Shown here in pieces: positions 7,338 to 18,468 of a DNA stretch of 64,000 nucleotides; position 1 is the first letter of the stretch, and the number at the start of each line of letters is the position of its first letter. The notes under the pieces were generated by a model. That model was not told where the DNA came from and ran no database searches. It was given only the letters and a program-made list of their open reading frames with translations. Where the stretch lies: positions 62,001 through 126,000 of the forward strand of contig CAWHYJ010000016.1 in the NCBI GenBank assembly GCA_963833495.1, written 5' to 3'. A program made the translations under genes and the position numbers. Source of the DNA: Fodinibacter sp963833495. GTDB lineage: Bacteria; Actinomycetota; Actinomycetes; Actinomycetales; Dermatophilaceae.

Positions 7338-9611
7338 ATGGACGTCGGCGCCGCCCTCGCGGCCGTCAGGTCGTCCGGCAGCATCCTCGAGGGGTTGCGG
7401 GCCGGCGAGCGGCTCGAGGACGCCGCGCGGGGTGCGGACGCACGCGATGTCGACCACCTCGTCAGCGCCACCGCCGACCCCGACCCGATCACCGCGGTCG
7501 CGGCCGTGCGTGCTCTCGGTGCCGCAGGAGGCGCGCAGGCAGCCGACCACCTCGTCGCCCTGCTTCGCGACGACCGGGGCCACGTGTCCGAGCACGTGGT
7601 CGAGGCGCTCGGCGACGTGCCACCGCAGGCCGCGGGCGTCGCGCCCCTGGTCTGGCGCTGCGCGCAGGGCACCTTTGCCGGGATGCTCGCGCAGCGCACC
7701 CTGGAGCGCTGGGGCGCAGCGGCGCCGGATGCCGTTCACGCCGGGGTGGCCGCTGCCCTGCGGTCCGAGCGCGACCCCGATGCCCGGGCGCGGCTGGTCG
7801 AGACCGTGGGCCTCGTGCCGTCGCCCGCGGCGCTCGAGCTGCTCACGGAGGTGGCCGGTGACGACGGTGAGGCGGTAGCGGTGCGTGCTGCCGCGCTGGC
7901 CGCCCTGGGAGACCTCCTCGCCGACCCCGGATGCCGTGCGGCCCCCGGCGCTGCGGCCGCTCGCGCCACCCTCGGCTCAGTCGCCGCGGCGCCCGAGCCG
8001 CCGGAGCCGGAAGGGTCGCCCAAGTCCTTCGCGGCGACCGCTCCTCTCGCCCGGATCGCCACTCTCGCGTTGTCCGACGGGCTCGCCCCGGTGCGGACAG
8101 CCGCAGCGCGCCGGGACGGTCTCACCGTGGCCCAGCTCTTCCTCCACGGTGACGTCGACGGCAGCCTGCGGCACTCGGGCCAGGGCGACACCGGCGGCAT
8201 CGCCACCCTGCTCGTGCACCTCGGCGACGCCCTGCTGCGGCACGGTCGCCGGGTGCAGCGGGTGATCACCGTCTCGGGCGGCTGGGGTGGGGTGTCCGCG
8301 GTCGCTTCGACGGCGGCGGGTGTGCCAGTGGCGGCGACACCTGCCGGGCGATCGCTCGCTGACGACCTCTCCCCAGCGGGCCACCACTACGCGCGGGTCC
8401 CGCTGCAGGGGCACTCCACCGGCATGTCGACGGCGTGGGCACGGCGGGTCGAGGCGCGGCGCGGCATCCGACGCGTGCTGCGAGCGGCCGGGCACGTCGA
8501 CGTGCTGCACCTGCGGATGGCCGACGTCGGGTCGATGGTGGCCGCCGAGGTGGCGGCCGAGCTCGGCATCCCCGTCGTGGTCACGGTCGCCCCGGACCCG
8601 CAGGCGATGCTCGCCTCGCGGGAGGCCGACGGCTCCCTGACCCGCGCGAACTTCGGTGTGGCCGACCAGCAAGAGCACCTGTGGTTCCGTGACCGGCTGT
8701 TGCGGCGCCTCGCCGAGCAGGCCGAGCGCCTGGTGCTCTTCCCCCGCCCCGACGTCGAGCGCAGCATCGCGCGCCTCGTGGGCATCGACGTGTCGACACA
8801 GCCCGGGCGCGTACTCGTCGTGGGCGAGGGCATCGACGTCGGCGGCCTCGAGCGCGTGGCGAAGGAGGTGCGCGGGGACGCATCCCGGCGTCCAGCCACC
8901 GCCGCCGCCATCGACGAGCTCGACGCCCTGCTCGCGACGCTGCCCGCCGACCGCCGGTCGCTGCCGCTAGCGGTGTCCGTCGGCCGGCTGGCCCCGGTCA
9001 AGGGCATGGCGACCCTGGTCTCCGCCTGGCTCCACGACCCGTCCCTGCGCCGACGCTGCAACCTGCTGGTCATCGGCGGCGACCTCGACGACCCGAGCCC
9101 CGAGGAGGCCGCCGAGCTCTCCCGCATCCAGGGCCTCGTGGCCAGTGACCCGTCGGCCGGCGCCGGGGTCATCCTCGCCGGCCACCGCCCCAACGCCACC
9201 GCCACGACCTGGCTCGCCGCCGTCCGCGAGGGCCGGCCCGGGCTGGCCGCCGCGGGCGGCATCTCCGTGTGCGCCAGCCTCAAGGAGGAGTTCGGCATCG
9301 CCATCCTCGAGGCGATGACCGTGGGGCTGGTCGTCGTCGCCCCGAACGGCGGCGGCCCGGCCACCTACGTCGACGACGGCGTCACAGGGGTGCTGGCCGA
9401 CACCGGGCACGGGCCCGCCCTCGCTGCGGCGATCGCCCGGGCCCTGGACCTCTCGGCCTCCTCCGGGGCCACGCTGCGCGACCACCGGTCCAGGGCCGTC
9501 GTGCGCGAGCGCTTCGGCATCGACACGATGGCGGCCGCGCTCGCCGAGGTCTACGGCAGCGTGGCGTCGCGGGATGCCGGGGAGCCCGGGATGGTCGCAG
9601 CGGCCCCATGA
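7338..9611 (+). CDS. HEAT-repeat / GT4 glycosyltransferase fusion protein
   Basis: A 757-residue protein. Residues 1 to about 230 are alpha-helical HEAT-like repeats (ADPDPITAVAAVRALGAAGG, DDGEAVAVRAAALAALGDLL). From about residue 255 a GT4-type retaining glycosyltransferase follows. It has the donor-side DTGGIATLLVHLGDALL opening typical of sucrose-synthase-like GT4 enzymes, then VSVGRLAPVKGMATLVSAW, and the E-x7-E region KEEFGIAILEAMTVGLVVVAP near the end. The enzyme should use a nucleotide sugar; acceptor unknown. The HEAT part may dock a partner. The next gene, another glycosyltransferase, overlaps by 4 bases (ATGA), so the two probably act together. Confidence 0.82.
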   Translation: MDVGAALAAVRSSGSILEGLRAGERLEDAARGADARDVDHLVSATADPDPITAVAAVRALGAAGGAQAADHLVALLRDDRGHVSEHVVEALGDVPPQAAGVAPLVWRCAQGTFAGMLAQRTLERWGAAAPDAVHAGVAAALRSERDPDARARLVETVGLVPSPAALELLTEVAGDDGEAVAVRAAALAALGDLLADPGCRAAPGAAAARATLGSVAAAPEPPEPEGSPKSFAATAPLARIATLALSDGLAPVRTAAARRDGLTVAQLFLHGDVDGSLRHSGQGDTGGIATLLVHLGDALLRHGRRVQRVITVSGGWGGVSAVASTAAGVPVAATPAGRSLADDLSPAGHHYARVPLQGHSTGMSTAWARRVEARRGIRRVLRAAGHVDVLHLRMADVGSMVAAEVAAELGIPVVVTVAPDPQAMLASREADGSLTRANFGVADQQEHLWFRDRLLRRLAEQAERLVLFPRPDVERSIARLVGIDVSTQPGRVLVVGEGIDVGGLERVAKEVRGDASRRPATAAAIDELDALLATLPADRRSLPLAVSVGRLAPVKGMATLVSAWLHDPSLRRRCNLLVIGGDLDDPSPEEAAELSRIQGLVASDPSAGAGVILAGHRPNATATTWLAAVREGRPGLAAAGGISVCASLKEEFGIAILEAMTVGLVVVAPNGGGPATYVDDGVTGVLADTGHGPALAAAIARALDLSASSGATLRDHRSRAVVRERFGIDTMAAALAEVYGSVASRDAGEPGMVAAAP

Positions 9612-10948
9612 CCCTGCTCGTCATCAGCCCCGACTACGCGTCGCACCTCTACCCGTTGGCCACCCTGGCCACCGCGTGGCGTGACGCCGGGGAGCGTGTG
9701 GTGGTCGCGACCGGCCCTGCCACCGACGCGGTGGTCCGCGCGTTCGGCTACCAGCGCGAGCACCTGCAGCTCGGTCGGGGCTCGAACCCCGGCGTGATCC
9801 GCGCCGAGGAACAGCCCCCGGGCGAGGACGACTCGCTGCGAGGGTTCTTCGCGGCCACCCGCGAGGGCGCCGTGGCGGCGCTGGCGTTCCAGGCCCGCGC
9901 CCGGGGCGACGACCTGCTCTGGAGCGCGCTCGGCGTGGCCAGGCAGGTGCACGACCTCGTCGAGCGGGTGCGCCCGGACGCCGTGCTCGTCGACCACCTC
10001 GCCTTCGGTGCCCGCCTGGGCCTGGTGAGCGCCAAGGTGCCGCATGCGGACGTCGTGCTCGGCCACCCCTCGGCCCTGACGGTCGGCGACGAGGTCTACG
10101 GCTACCCGCCGGCCTGGCCGCACGCGATCCACCCCGACCCGGACGCGCTCGCCGAGCTGTGGGCACTGTGCGTCGACGTGCGCGACACCTTCACCGCCCA
10201 GTGGAACGCCGCGCTCGCCGAGCTCGACCCCGCCGCCCCGCCCAGCCGCGACGCCTTCGCCGAGACCGGCGACCTGCTGCTGCTCAACTACCCCGGCGTC
10301 CTGCACGAGCCCGAGCGCACCGCGCTCCTGCCCACCCACACCTTCCTGGGGTCGGCGGTGCGCGAGGAGCCGCGTGACGCCGAGGTGGAGGCGTGGCTCG
10401 CCCGTGACACGCGGCTGGTCGTCTACGTCAGCCTCGGCAGCTTCCTCTCGGCGCGGGCCGACGTGCTCGCCGTCGTGGTGGAGGCGCTGCGCGGTCTCGA
10501 CGTGCGGGTCGCCCTCGCCACCGGGTCCGCACCGGCCGAGCAGCTCGGCACCGTCCCGCCCGAGTGGCTCGTACGGCCCTTCCTTCCCCAGGTGCGGCTC
10601 CTCGCCCACAGCGCCGTCGCGGTGTCGCACGGCGGCAACAACAGCGTCACGGAGTCACTGACCGCCGGGGTCCCGCTGCTCGTGCTGCCGCTGTCGACCG
10701 ACCAGTTCGCCGGGGCGGCCGCCGTCGAGCGAAGCGGGGTGGGGCTCTGCCTCGACCCCAACGCGACCACGCCGGCCGGCATCCGCGAAGCAGTGCAGAA
10801 CCTCTTGTCCCCCAACGAGCATCGCGGGATGCGGCGGCCGCGCTGGGTACCTCGCTGCGGCAGGTGCCCGGCGCGCAGCGCGCGCACGAGGCCGTGTCGG
10901 GCACCTGGCCGGCGCCCGCGCGCGCCTGAGCAACCACTCAGGGGATGA
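9608..10948 (+). CDS. UGT/MGT-like glycosyltransferase, 3' end frameshifted
   Basis: A GT1-type (GT-B fold) glycosyltransferase related to macrolide and UDP-glucuronosyl-type transferases. Visible parts are the N-terminal LLVISPDYASHLYPLATLA acceptor domain, VYVSLGSFLSARADVLAVV at the domain boundary, and the donor-binding SHGGNNSVTESLTAGVPLLV followed by LPLSTDQFAGAAAVE. After LLSPNEHR (about 10825) the reading turns into Arg/Pro-rich nonsense. The neighbouring frame continues with RDAAAALGTSLRQVPGAQRA and stops at 10929, beside a hairpin. A single-base indel near 10825 therefore probably altered the last 35 or so residues. It overlaps the HEAT/GT4 gene by 4 bases. Confidence 0.82.
   Translation: MTLLVISPDYASHLYPLATLATAWRDAGERVVVATGPATDAVVRAFGYQREHLQLGRGSNPGVIRAEEQPPGEDDSLRGFFAATREGAVAALAFQARARGDDLLWSALGVARQVHDLVERVRPDAVLVDHLAFGARLGLVSAKVPHADVVLGHPSALTVGDEVYGYPPAWPHAIHPDPDALAELWALCVDVRDTFTAQWNAALAELDPAAPPSRDAFAETGDLLLLNYPGVLHEPERTALLPTHTFLGSAVREEPRDAEVEAWLARDTRLVVYVSLGSFLSARADVLAVVVEALRGLDVRVALATGSAPAEQLGTVPPEWLVRPFLPQVRLLAHSAVAVSHGGNNSVTESLTAGVPLLVLPLSTDQFAGAAAVERSGVGLCLDPNATTPAGIREAVQNLLSPNEHRGMRRPRWVPRCGRCPARSARTRPCRAPGRRPRAPEQPLRG
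10925..10942. terminator. bidirectional hairpin between convergent genes
   Basis: CCTGAG-CAACCA-CTCAGG, a perfect 6-bp stem with a 6-base loop. It spans the restored stop of the glycosyltransferase (10927-10929) and the stop of xdhC (10938-10940), so it could end transcription from both sides. There is no long T tract. Confidence 0.4.
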
Positions 10949-11759
10949 CGTCGGCCCCGCTCCGGTCGTTCGAGAGCGTGCGCAGCAGGTCGACCGCCAC
11001 GGCCACGGCGATGGTCGCCGGCTCCTTCCCACGCAGGTCGGGCACCCCGATGGGCGTCCTGATGCGGGCCACGACCTCGGGCGAGTGACCCTCCGCGGTG
11101 AGCCGCTGCTCGAACCGGCCCCACTTCGCCGACGACCCGATCAGGCCGACCGACCCCAGGTGGGAGCACCGCAGGGCGGCGTCGCACAGCGCGTAGTCCT
11201 CGGCGTGGTCGTGGGTCATGACCAGCACGTGTGCGCCGGGCGGGAGGGCGTCGAGCACCATCTCGGGCAGCGGAGCATGGTGCACGTGCACCCGGGCGAC
11301 CGCGTCGTCGAGCCACGGCATGGTCGTGGCGTCGAGCCGCTCCTCGCGCGAGTCGACGAGGTGCAGGTCGAGGTCGTGCCGGCTGAGGATGCGGGCGAGC
11401 TCGCCACCGACGTGCCCTACGCCGAAGACGGCGACGCACGGGCGCACGGCCAGCGGCTCGAGGAGGATGCCGACCTCGCCGCCGCAGCACTGGCGGCCGT
11501 GCTCGGTGCGGGCCTTGTCGCTGAGCGCGACGGTGAGCTGCTCGGGTTCGGCCGCTCCGGTGTCGAGCATCCGCCGCGCCCGAGTGACCGCCGTCTGCTC
11601 GAGGTTGCCGCCGCCGATGCTGCCCCAGGTGGCGTCACCGGAGACGACCATCTTGGCGCCCGCCTCTCGCGGGGCGTGGCCCCGCACCGACACGACGGTC
11701 ACGAGCACGCCGGGCTCACGCCGGGTGCGCAGCCGCTCGACAGCAGTCAGCCAGTGCAC
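10938..11759 (-). CDS. xdhC: XdhC family xanthine dehydrogenase accessory protein
   Basis: Accessory factor that binds and helps sulfurate the molybdenum cofactor and insert it into xanthine dehydrogenase. The 273-residue protein has the N-terminal XdhC/CoxI domain (WGSIGGGNLEQTAV, and CCGGEVGILLEPL with its cysteine pair). A Rossmann-like XdhC_C domain follows, starting VAVFGVGHVGGELARIL and including VLVMTHDHAEDYAL. The GTG at 11759 begins one base after the xdhB stop. It is the last gene of the xdhA-xdhB-xdhC operon. Confidence 0.92.
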   Translation of the reverse strand: MHWLTAVERLRTRREPGVLVTVVSVRGHAPREAGAKMVVSGDATWGSIGGGNLEQTAVTRARRMLDTGAAEPEQLTVALSDKARTEHGRQCCGGEVGILLEPLAVRPCVAVFGVGHVGGELARILSRHDLDLHLVDSREERLDATTMPWLDDAVARVHVHHAPLPEMVLDALPPGAHVLVMTHDHAEDYALCDAALRCSHLGSVGLIGSSAKWGRFEQRLTAEGHSPEVVARIRTPIGVPDLRGKEPATIAVAVAVDLLRTLSNDRSGADVIP

Positions 11760-11760
11760 G

Positions 11761-14219
<2,459 letters not shown>

Positions 14220-14223
<4 letters not shown>

Positions 14224-15641
14224 GCACCCACCCCCTCGGATGCCGGTGCCGCGCCGTCGGCGTGCAGCCTCACCAGCATCCTGGCCAGGGTGGCCCGGCG
14301 GTAGGCGGCGCTGGCCCGGTGGTCGTCGATCGGGGTGCCCTCCTCGCGGAGCACCTCGCCGGCGGCCCCGGCGGTCTCCGCCGTCCACGCCCGGCCTTCG
14401 AGCTCCGACTCGGTGGCGGTCGCGCGCACCGGGGTGGCAGCGATGCCGCCCACGCCGATCCGGGCGCGGCGCACGACGCCGTCCTCGACGTGCAGCGCCA
14501 CGCCGACCGCCACACTCGAGATGTCGTCGAACCGCCGCTTGCTGACCTTGTAGAAGGCAGCAGTCTCGCTGAGCGGCAAGGGGATCCGCACGGCTCGGAT
14601 CAGCTCGTCAGGCCGCCGCACGCTGCGCCGGTAGCCGGTGAAGTAGCGGTCCAGGGGCACCAGCCGCTCACCGTCCGGCCCGACCAGCACGACCGAGGCG
14701 TCGAGCGCCAGGAGGGCCGGTGCGAGGTCGCCGATCGGCGATCCGGTGGCGAGGTTGCCTCCGATGGTGGCCCCGTTGCGGATGAGGGGGGAGGCGAACT
14801 GGGGGAAGACGGCGTCGAGCAGGGGCACGCTGCCGGCGAGGCGACGCTCCAGCTCGGTGAGCGAGAGCCCCGCGCCGAGCTCGAGGTGGTCCGGCCCGCG
14901 GGTCAGTCCCTGCAGCTCCTCGAGGCGGTCGATGCCGATGACGAGCGGCGTGCGGGCCCCACGCAGGTTCACGTCGACGCCCCAGTCGGTCGACCCGGCG
15001 ACGAGCACGGCATCCGGATGCTGGCGCAGCAGCCGCAGCGTCTCGGCCAGGTCGTTGGGTCGCACGTAAGCGCCCGTCACCCCCTCGACCCGGGTGGGGG
15101 CCGCCATGGGCGCCTCGCCCGTCATCCGGGTGGCCACCGGGTCGTCGGGCGCGGGACGCCCGAGGGCGTAGGCGGCATCCCGGATCGGGCGGTACCCCGT
15201 GCAGCGGCACAGGTTTCCCGAGATCGCCTCGAGGTCGAAGCCGTCTTGGTCGGCTCGGTAGTACTCGGCGGCCATCGAGCAGACGAAACCCGGGGTGCAG
15301 TAGCCGCACTGCGAGCCGCCGCGCACGGCCAGCTCGTGCTGCACGGGGTGCAGCGACTCCGGCGTGCCCAACCCCTCGGCGGTGACGACCTCCTGGCCGG
15401 CGAGCGAGCCGGCGGGCAGCAGGCACGAGTTCACCGCCGCCCAGCGGGTGCCCCCGGCGCCGTCCGGGCGGGCCACCATGACCGCGCACGCTCCGCACTC
15501 GCCCTCGGCGCAGCCCTCCTTGGCGCCGGTGAGCCCACGGCCGCGCAGCCAGTCCAGCGCGTTGGTCCACGGCTCGGTGCCGGCGAGGCCGATGACCTCG
15601 CTGTTGACCGTCACCTGCGGCGCCGACCCGGCCACCATCAT
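14220..15641 (-). CDS. xdhA: xanthine dehydrogenase small subunit (2x[2Fe-2S] + FAD)
   Basis: Electron-transfer subunit passing electrons from the molybdenum site to NAD+. Cysteines of the first [2Fe-2S] cluster are in GCAEGECGACAV and NSCLLPAG; those of the second are in QCGYCTPGFV and GNLCRCTGYRPI. The FAD domain follows (VLVAGSTDWGVDVN, ATIGGNLATGSPIGD). Length is 473 residues from the ATG at 15641, chosen because GAGGAG lies at the right distance. The frame is open far upstream, into the complement of the riboswitch leader, but that extension has no ferredoxin-like features. First gene of the operon, divergent from the FMN-riboswitch gene. Confidence 0.93.
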
Positions 15642-15804
15642 CGCGCTCCTCATCCCTAACCGAGGGACCATGATGCGCCCTGTCGGGCGACTGGTGGCCC
15701 TCCTTGTCGAGGGTAGCGGGGGTGATGCGTGCTGCCACGGGTGAGAGAGGGCACAAGGAGACGACCTCGGCTCCCCAGTCGCTCGTGGGGCATACTTCCT
15801 CCTA

Positions 15805-15931
15805 CGTGCTCCGGGGTCGGTGAAACTCCGAGCCGGCGGTGACAGTCCGCGACCCGACCGCAGCCAGCGGCCGGTTGACCAGGTGGAAATCCTGGACCGA
15901 CGGTGAAAGTCCGGATGGTAGGAAGCACGTA
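15805..15931 (+). ncRNA. FMN riboswitch (RFN element)
   Basis: The leader carries the conserved RFN pieces in order: GGGGTCGGTGAAACTCCGAG, GCCGGCGGTGACAGTCCGCG, GACCAGGTGGAAATCCTGG, then ACCGACGGTGAAAGTCCGG and GGTAGGAAGCACG. The outer P1 helix pairs CGTGCT (15806) with AGCACG (15924). A CATACT box at 15792-15797 is well placed to start transcription at the riboswitch 5' end. FMN binding should reduce expression of the PnuC-like transporter downstream. Confidence 0.92.
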
Positions 15932-15942
15932 CGACGGTTTGT

Positions 15943-15966
15943 ACCGGAGGTCTGTCGACCTCCGGT
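15943..15966 (+). terminator. 9-bp hairpin after FMN riboswitch, possible expression platform
   Basis: ACCGGAGGT-CTGTCG-ACCTCCGGT, a perfect 9-bp stem just after the aptamer. It sits where an FMN-controlled terminator would be expected but lacks a T tract. Its GGAGG is about 85 bases from the transporter start, too far to be that gene's ribosome site. Confidence 0.45.
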
Positions 15967-16036
15967 CCGCCCGTGGTGCACGTTCCCCGGAGTTCGTCCC
16001 GAGAAGCACAACGAACCCAAAGGACGAACACCTCTC

Positions 16037-16804
16037 ATGAACACCCTCATTGCGGCCACTGACCCGTCACAGAACGTCTTCAAGACGATCATCGACGCGT
16101 ACATCCCCATCGGCCAGTACAAGCTCTACTGGCTCGAGCTGATCGGCGTCACGATCGGCGTCGCCTCGGCCTACCTCGGCATGAAACGTCTGGTCTGGGC
16201 GTGGCCGGTCGGCATCACCGCCAACATCATGCTGTTCTTCGTGTACATCGGCGGCGCCTTCGGGCTCGAGGACCAGCGCGTTCCCCTCTTCGGCCAGTCC
16301 GGTCGGCAGGTCTTCTTCATCATCGTCAGCATCTACGGCTGGGTCCGCTGGGCCCAGCACCGCCGGGCGGCCGGAGCCGCCAGCGATGCGCCGGCGATCG
16401 TGCCACGCTGGATGGCCCAGCGCGAGCGGGTCATCATGGTCGTGGGCTGGCTGGTCGGCACGGTCATCGTGCACCAGGTCTTCGTGGCCCTCTGGGAGCT
16501 CTCGCCCAACCCGTTCTTCACCCCGCAGTGGTGGTTCTACTGGTGCGACGCGTGGATCTTCGTCGGCTCGATCGCGGCGACCTACGCGATGGCGCGCGGC
16601 TGGAACGAGTTCTGGCTGGCCTGGATCGCCGTCGACCTCGTCGGCGTCCCGCTCGGCTTCGCCACCGGCTACGTGCCGACCGCCGTGATGTACACCTTCT
16701 ACGGCATGTTCGTCATCTACGGCTTCACCCAGTGGGTGAAGGTCACCCGCGCCGAGGCGGCCCGCTCGGCCCCGGAGGTGGAGCAGCCGGCACCCGTCGC
16801 CTGA
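16037..16804 (+). CDS. pnuX: PnuC-family transporter under FMN riboswitch, probable riboflavin importer (PnuX-like)
   Basis: A 255-residue membrane protein of the PnuC (vitamin transporter) family with about seven hydrophobic segments. Family features include the WP-G-x-x-x-N-like WAWPVGITANIMLFFVYIGG, the IYGWVRWAQHR segment and FWLAWIAVDLVGVPLGFATG. PnuC proteins classically import nicotinamide riboside, but an FMN riboswitch upstream marks the riboflavin-transporting branch known as PnuX in Corynebacterium. Substrate assignment is therefore by regulation and homology. AAAGGA lies 12 bases before the ATG. It appears to be a single-gene unit ended by a hairpin at 16820. Confidence 0.85.
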   Translation: MNTLIAATDPSQNVFKTIIDAYIPIGQYKLYWLELIGVTIGVASAYLGMKRLVWAWPVGITANIMLFFVYIGGAFGLEDQRVPLFGQSGRQVFFIIVSIYGWVRWAQHRRAAGAASDAPAIVPRWMAQRERVIMVVGWLVGTVIVHQVFVALWELSPNPFFTPQWWFYWCDAWIFVGSIAATYAMARGWNEFWLAWIAVDLVGVPLGFATGYVPTAVMYTFYGMFVIYGFTQWVKVTRAEAARSAPEVEQPAPVA

Positions 16805-16819
16805 CGACCGCCGACGGAC

Positions 16820-16847
16820 GGGGGCGAGGGGACACCTCCTCGCCCCC
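16820..16847 (+). terminator. hairpin after pnuX
   Basis: GGGGGCGAGG and CCTCGCCCCC form a perfect 10-bp stem around an 8-base loop, between pnuX and hisE. No T tract follows. Confidence 0.55.
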
Positions 16848-16848
16848 G

Positions 16849-16854
16849 TACCCT
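16849..16854 (+). promoter_or_regulatory. -10 box TACCCT for a leaderless hisE transcript
   Basis: TACCCT is 8 bases before the GTG of hisE and directly follows the terminator hairpin, consistent with a new transcription unit. Confidence 0.4.
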
Positions 16855-16862
16855 TGACCCTC

Positions 16863-17126
16863 GTGAAGACGTTCGACGACCTGTATGCCGAGCTGGCCGG
16901 CAAGGCCCGCACCCGCCCCTCGGGGTCGGGCACCGTCGCCGCGCTCGATGCCGGCGTTCACGCCATCGGCAAGAAGATCGTCGAGGAGGCCGCCGAGGTG
17001 TGGATGGCGGCCGAGTACGAGGGCAGCGAGCGCACCGCGGAGGAGATCAGCCAGCTGCTCTACCACCTGCAGGTGCTGATGCTCGCCTGCGACATCTCGC
17101 CCGACGACGTCTACACCCACCTCTGA
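16863..17126 (+). CDS. hisE: phosphoribosyl-ATP pyrophosphohydrolase
   Basis: Second step of histidine synthesis: hydrolyses phosphoribosyl-ATP to phosphoribosyl-AMP. The 87-residue all-alpha protein has the MazG-like metal-binding signature KKIVEEAAEVWMAAE, then ISQLLYHLQVLM, as in stand-alone actinobacterial HisE. The GTG at 16863 gives the usual start MKTFDDLYAEL; a TTG at 16854 would add three residues. hisG starts 19 bases after the stop, so hisEG form one unit. Confidence 0.93.
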   Translation: MKTFDDLYAELAGKARTRPSGSGTVAALDAGVHAIGKKIVEEAAEVWMAAEYEGSERTAEEISQLLYHLQVLMLACDISPDDVYTHL

Positions 17127-17145
17127 CCGGAGAGCACCACCACCC

Positions 17146-17991
17146 ATGCTGCGCATCGCCGTCCCCAACAAGGGATCCCTGTCCGAGCCCGCGGCCGCCA
17201 TGCTCAAGGAGGCCGGCTACCGCACCCGGCGCGACCCCAAGGAGCTCGTGGTCACCGACGCCGACAACGGCGTCGAGCTGTTCTACCTGCGCCCGCGCGA
17301 CATCGCCGTCTACGTCGGCTCGGGCACCGTCGACTGCGGCATCACCGGTCGCGACCTGCTGCTCGACTCCGGCTCCGCGGCCGTCGAGCTGATGGCGCTC
17401 GGCTTCGGTGCCTCGACCTTTCGGTATGCCGCCCGCCCAGGCACCGCGACCGCGCTCGCCGACGTGTCGGGTCACCGGGTGGCCACCAGCTACCAGGGTC
17501 TGGTCGAGAAGCACCTCGCCGACCACGGCATCGACGCCTCGGTCGTGCGCCTCGACGGCGCCGTCGAGACCGCGATCACGCTCGGGGTCGCCGACGTCAT
17601 CGCCGACGTCGTCGAGACCGGGCAGACACTGCGCTCGCAGGGGCTCGAGGTCTTCGGCGAGCCGATCCTGCGCAGCGAGGCCGTGCTGGTCCGCCGGGAG
17701 GGCAGCGAGGAGCAGGCCTCCGTCGAGGTGCTGCGCCGCCGGCTGCTGGGCGTGATCACCGCCCGCCACTACGTGATGCTCGACTACGACGTGCCGGCCA
17801 CGCTGGTCGACCGGGCCTGTGCCATCACCCCGGGCCTGGAGTCGCCCACCGTGTCGCACCTGCAGAACCGGGACTGGTTCGCGGTGCGAGCGATGGTGCC
17901 GCGCTCAGGCACCAACGCGGTCATGGACGAGCTCTACGACCTCGGCGCGCGCGCCATCCTGGTCACCGACATCACCGCCTGCCGGCTGTGA
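17146..17991 (+). CDS. hisG: ATP phosphoribosyltransferase (long form)
   Basis: First and committed step of histidine synthesis, joining ATP and PRPP. The 281-residue protein begins LRIAVPNKGSLSEPAAAMLK. It carries IAVYVGSGTVDCGITGRDLL, the PRPP-side ETAITLGVADVIADVVETG, and the C-terminal regulatory domain (VMLDYDVPATLVDRACAITP) of the long, histidine-inhibited form, so no HisZ partner is needed. It overlaps the following PH-domain gene by 4 bases. Confidence 0.95.
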   Translation: MLRIAVPNKGSLSEPAAAMLKEAGYRTRRDPKELVVTDADNGVELFYLRPRDIAVYVGSGTVDCGITGRDLLLDSGSAAVELMALGFGASTFRYAARPGTATALADVSGHRVATSYQGLVEKHLADHGIDASVVRLDGAVETAITLGVADVIADVVETGQTLRSQGLEVFGEPILRSEAVLVRREGSEEQASVEVLRRRLLGVITARHYVMLDYDVPATLVDRACAITPGLESPTVSHLQNRDWFAVRAMVPRSGTNAVMDELYDLGARAILVTDITACRL

Positions 17992-18458
17992 GCGACCCTG
18001 TCCCCAGCCCCTCGCCGGCACCCACAGGGCCGGACGCCCCGTTCCGGCCCCGCCGCGGCCGCGTCCTGCCCCTGGTGATGGCGGCGATCGCCGTCGCCGT
18101 GTGCACGGTGGTCGCCATCGGCATGGGGGCCGCCGGTCCGTGGAAGCTCGGCGACCAGCTGGCACTCGTCGGGCTGGGCCTGGCGCTGGCGGCGTTCCTC
18201 GGCCGCTACGCGAGCATCAAGGCAGTGCCCGAGGCGGCCGGCCTCAGGGTGCGCAACCTGCTGCTCACCCGCACCGTGGCGTGGGACGAGATCATCGAGG
18301 TGCGCTTCCCCGACGGCGCCCCCTGGGTCACCCTCGAGCTCGACGACGCCGACGAGCTCGCCGTGATGGCGATCCAGCGGGCCGACGGGCAGCTCGGGCG
18401 CGACGAGGCCCTGCGGCTGGCCCGCATGGTCGACCGGCAGTGGAACGCCCGCGCTTGA
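17988..18458 (+). CDS. small PH-domain-containing membrane protein
   Basis: A 156-residue protein: a short Pro-rich N-terminus, two hydrophobic segments (VLPLVMAAIAVAVCTVVAIG and LALVGLGLALAAFLG), then a bacterial PH-like domain of the type AAGLRVRNLLLTRTVAWDEI. Such proteins are frequent next to hisG in actinobacteria; their role is not known. The GTG start overlaps the hisG stop (GTGA), so it belongs to the hisEG operon. The stop lies 10 bases from the end of the convergent MFS gene. Confidence 0.8.
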   Translation: MSDPVPSPSPAPTGPDAPFRPRRGRVLPLVMAAIAVAVCTVVAIGMGAAGPWKLGDQLALVGLGLALAAFLGRYASIKAVPEAAGLRVRNLLLTRTVAWDEIIEVRFPDGAPWVTLELDDADELAVMAIQRADGQLGRDEALRLARMVDRQWNARA

Positions 18459-18468
18459 CTGCGCGACC

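Noticed and set aside
15642..16031. Longer N-terminus for xdhA reaching into the riboswitch leader complement
   Set aside because: No ferredoxin-like content, and the ATG at 15641 with GAGGAG gives the normal family length.
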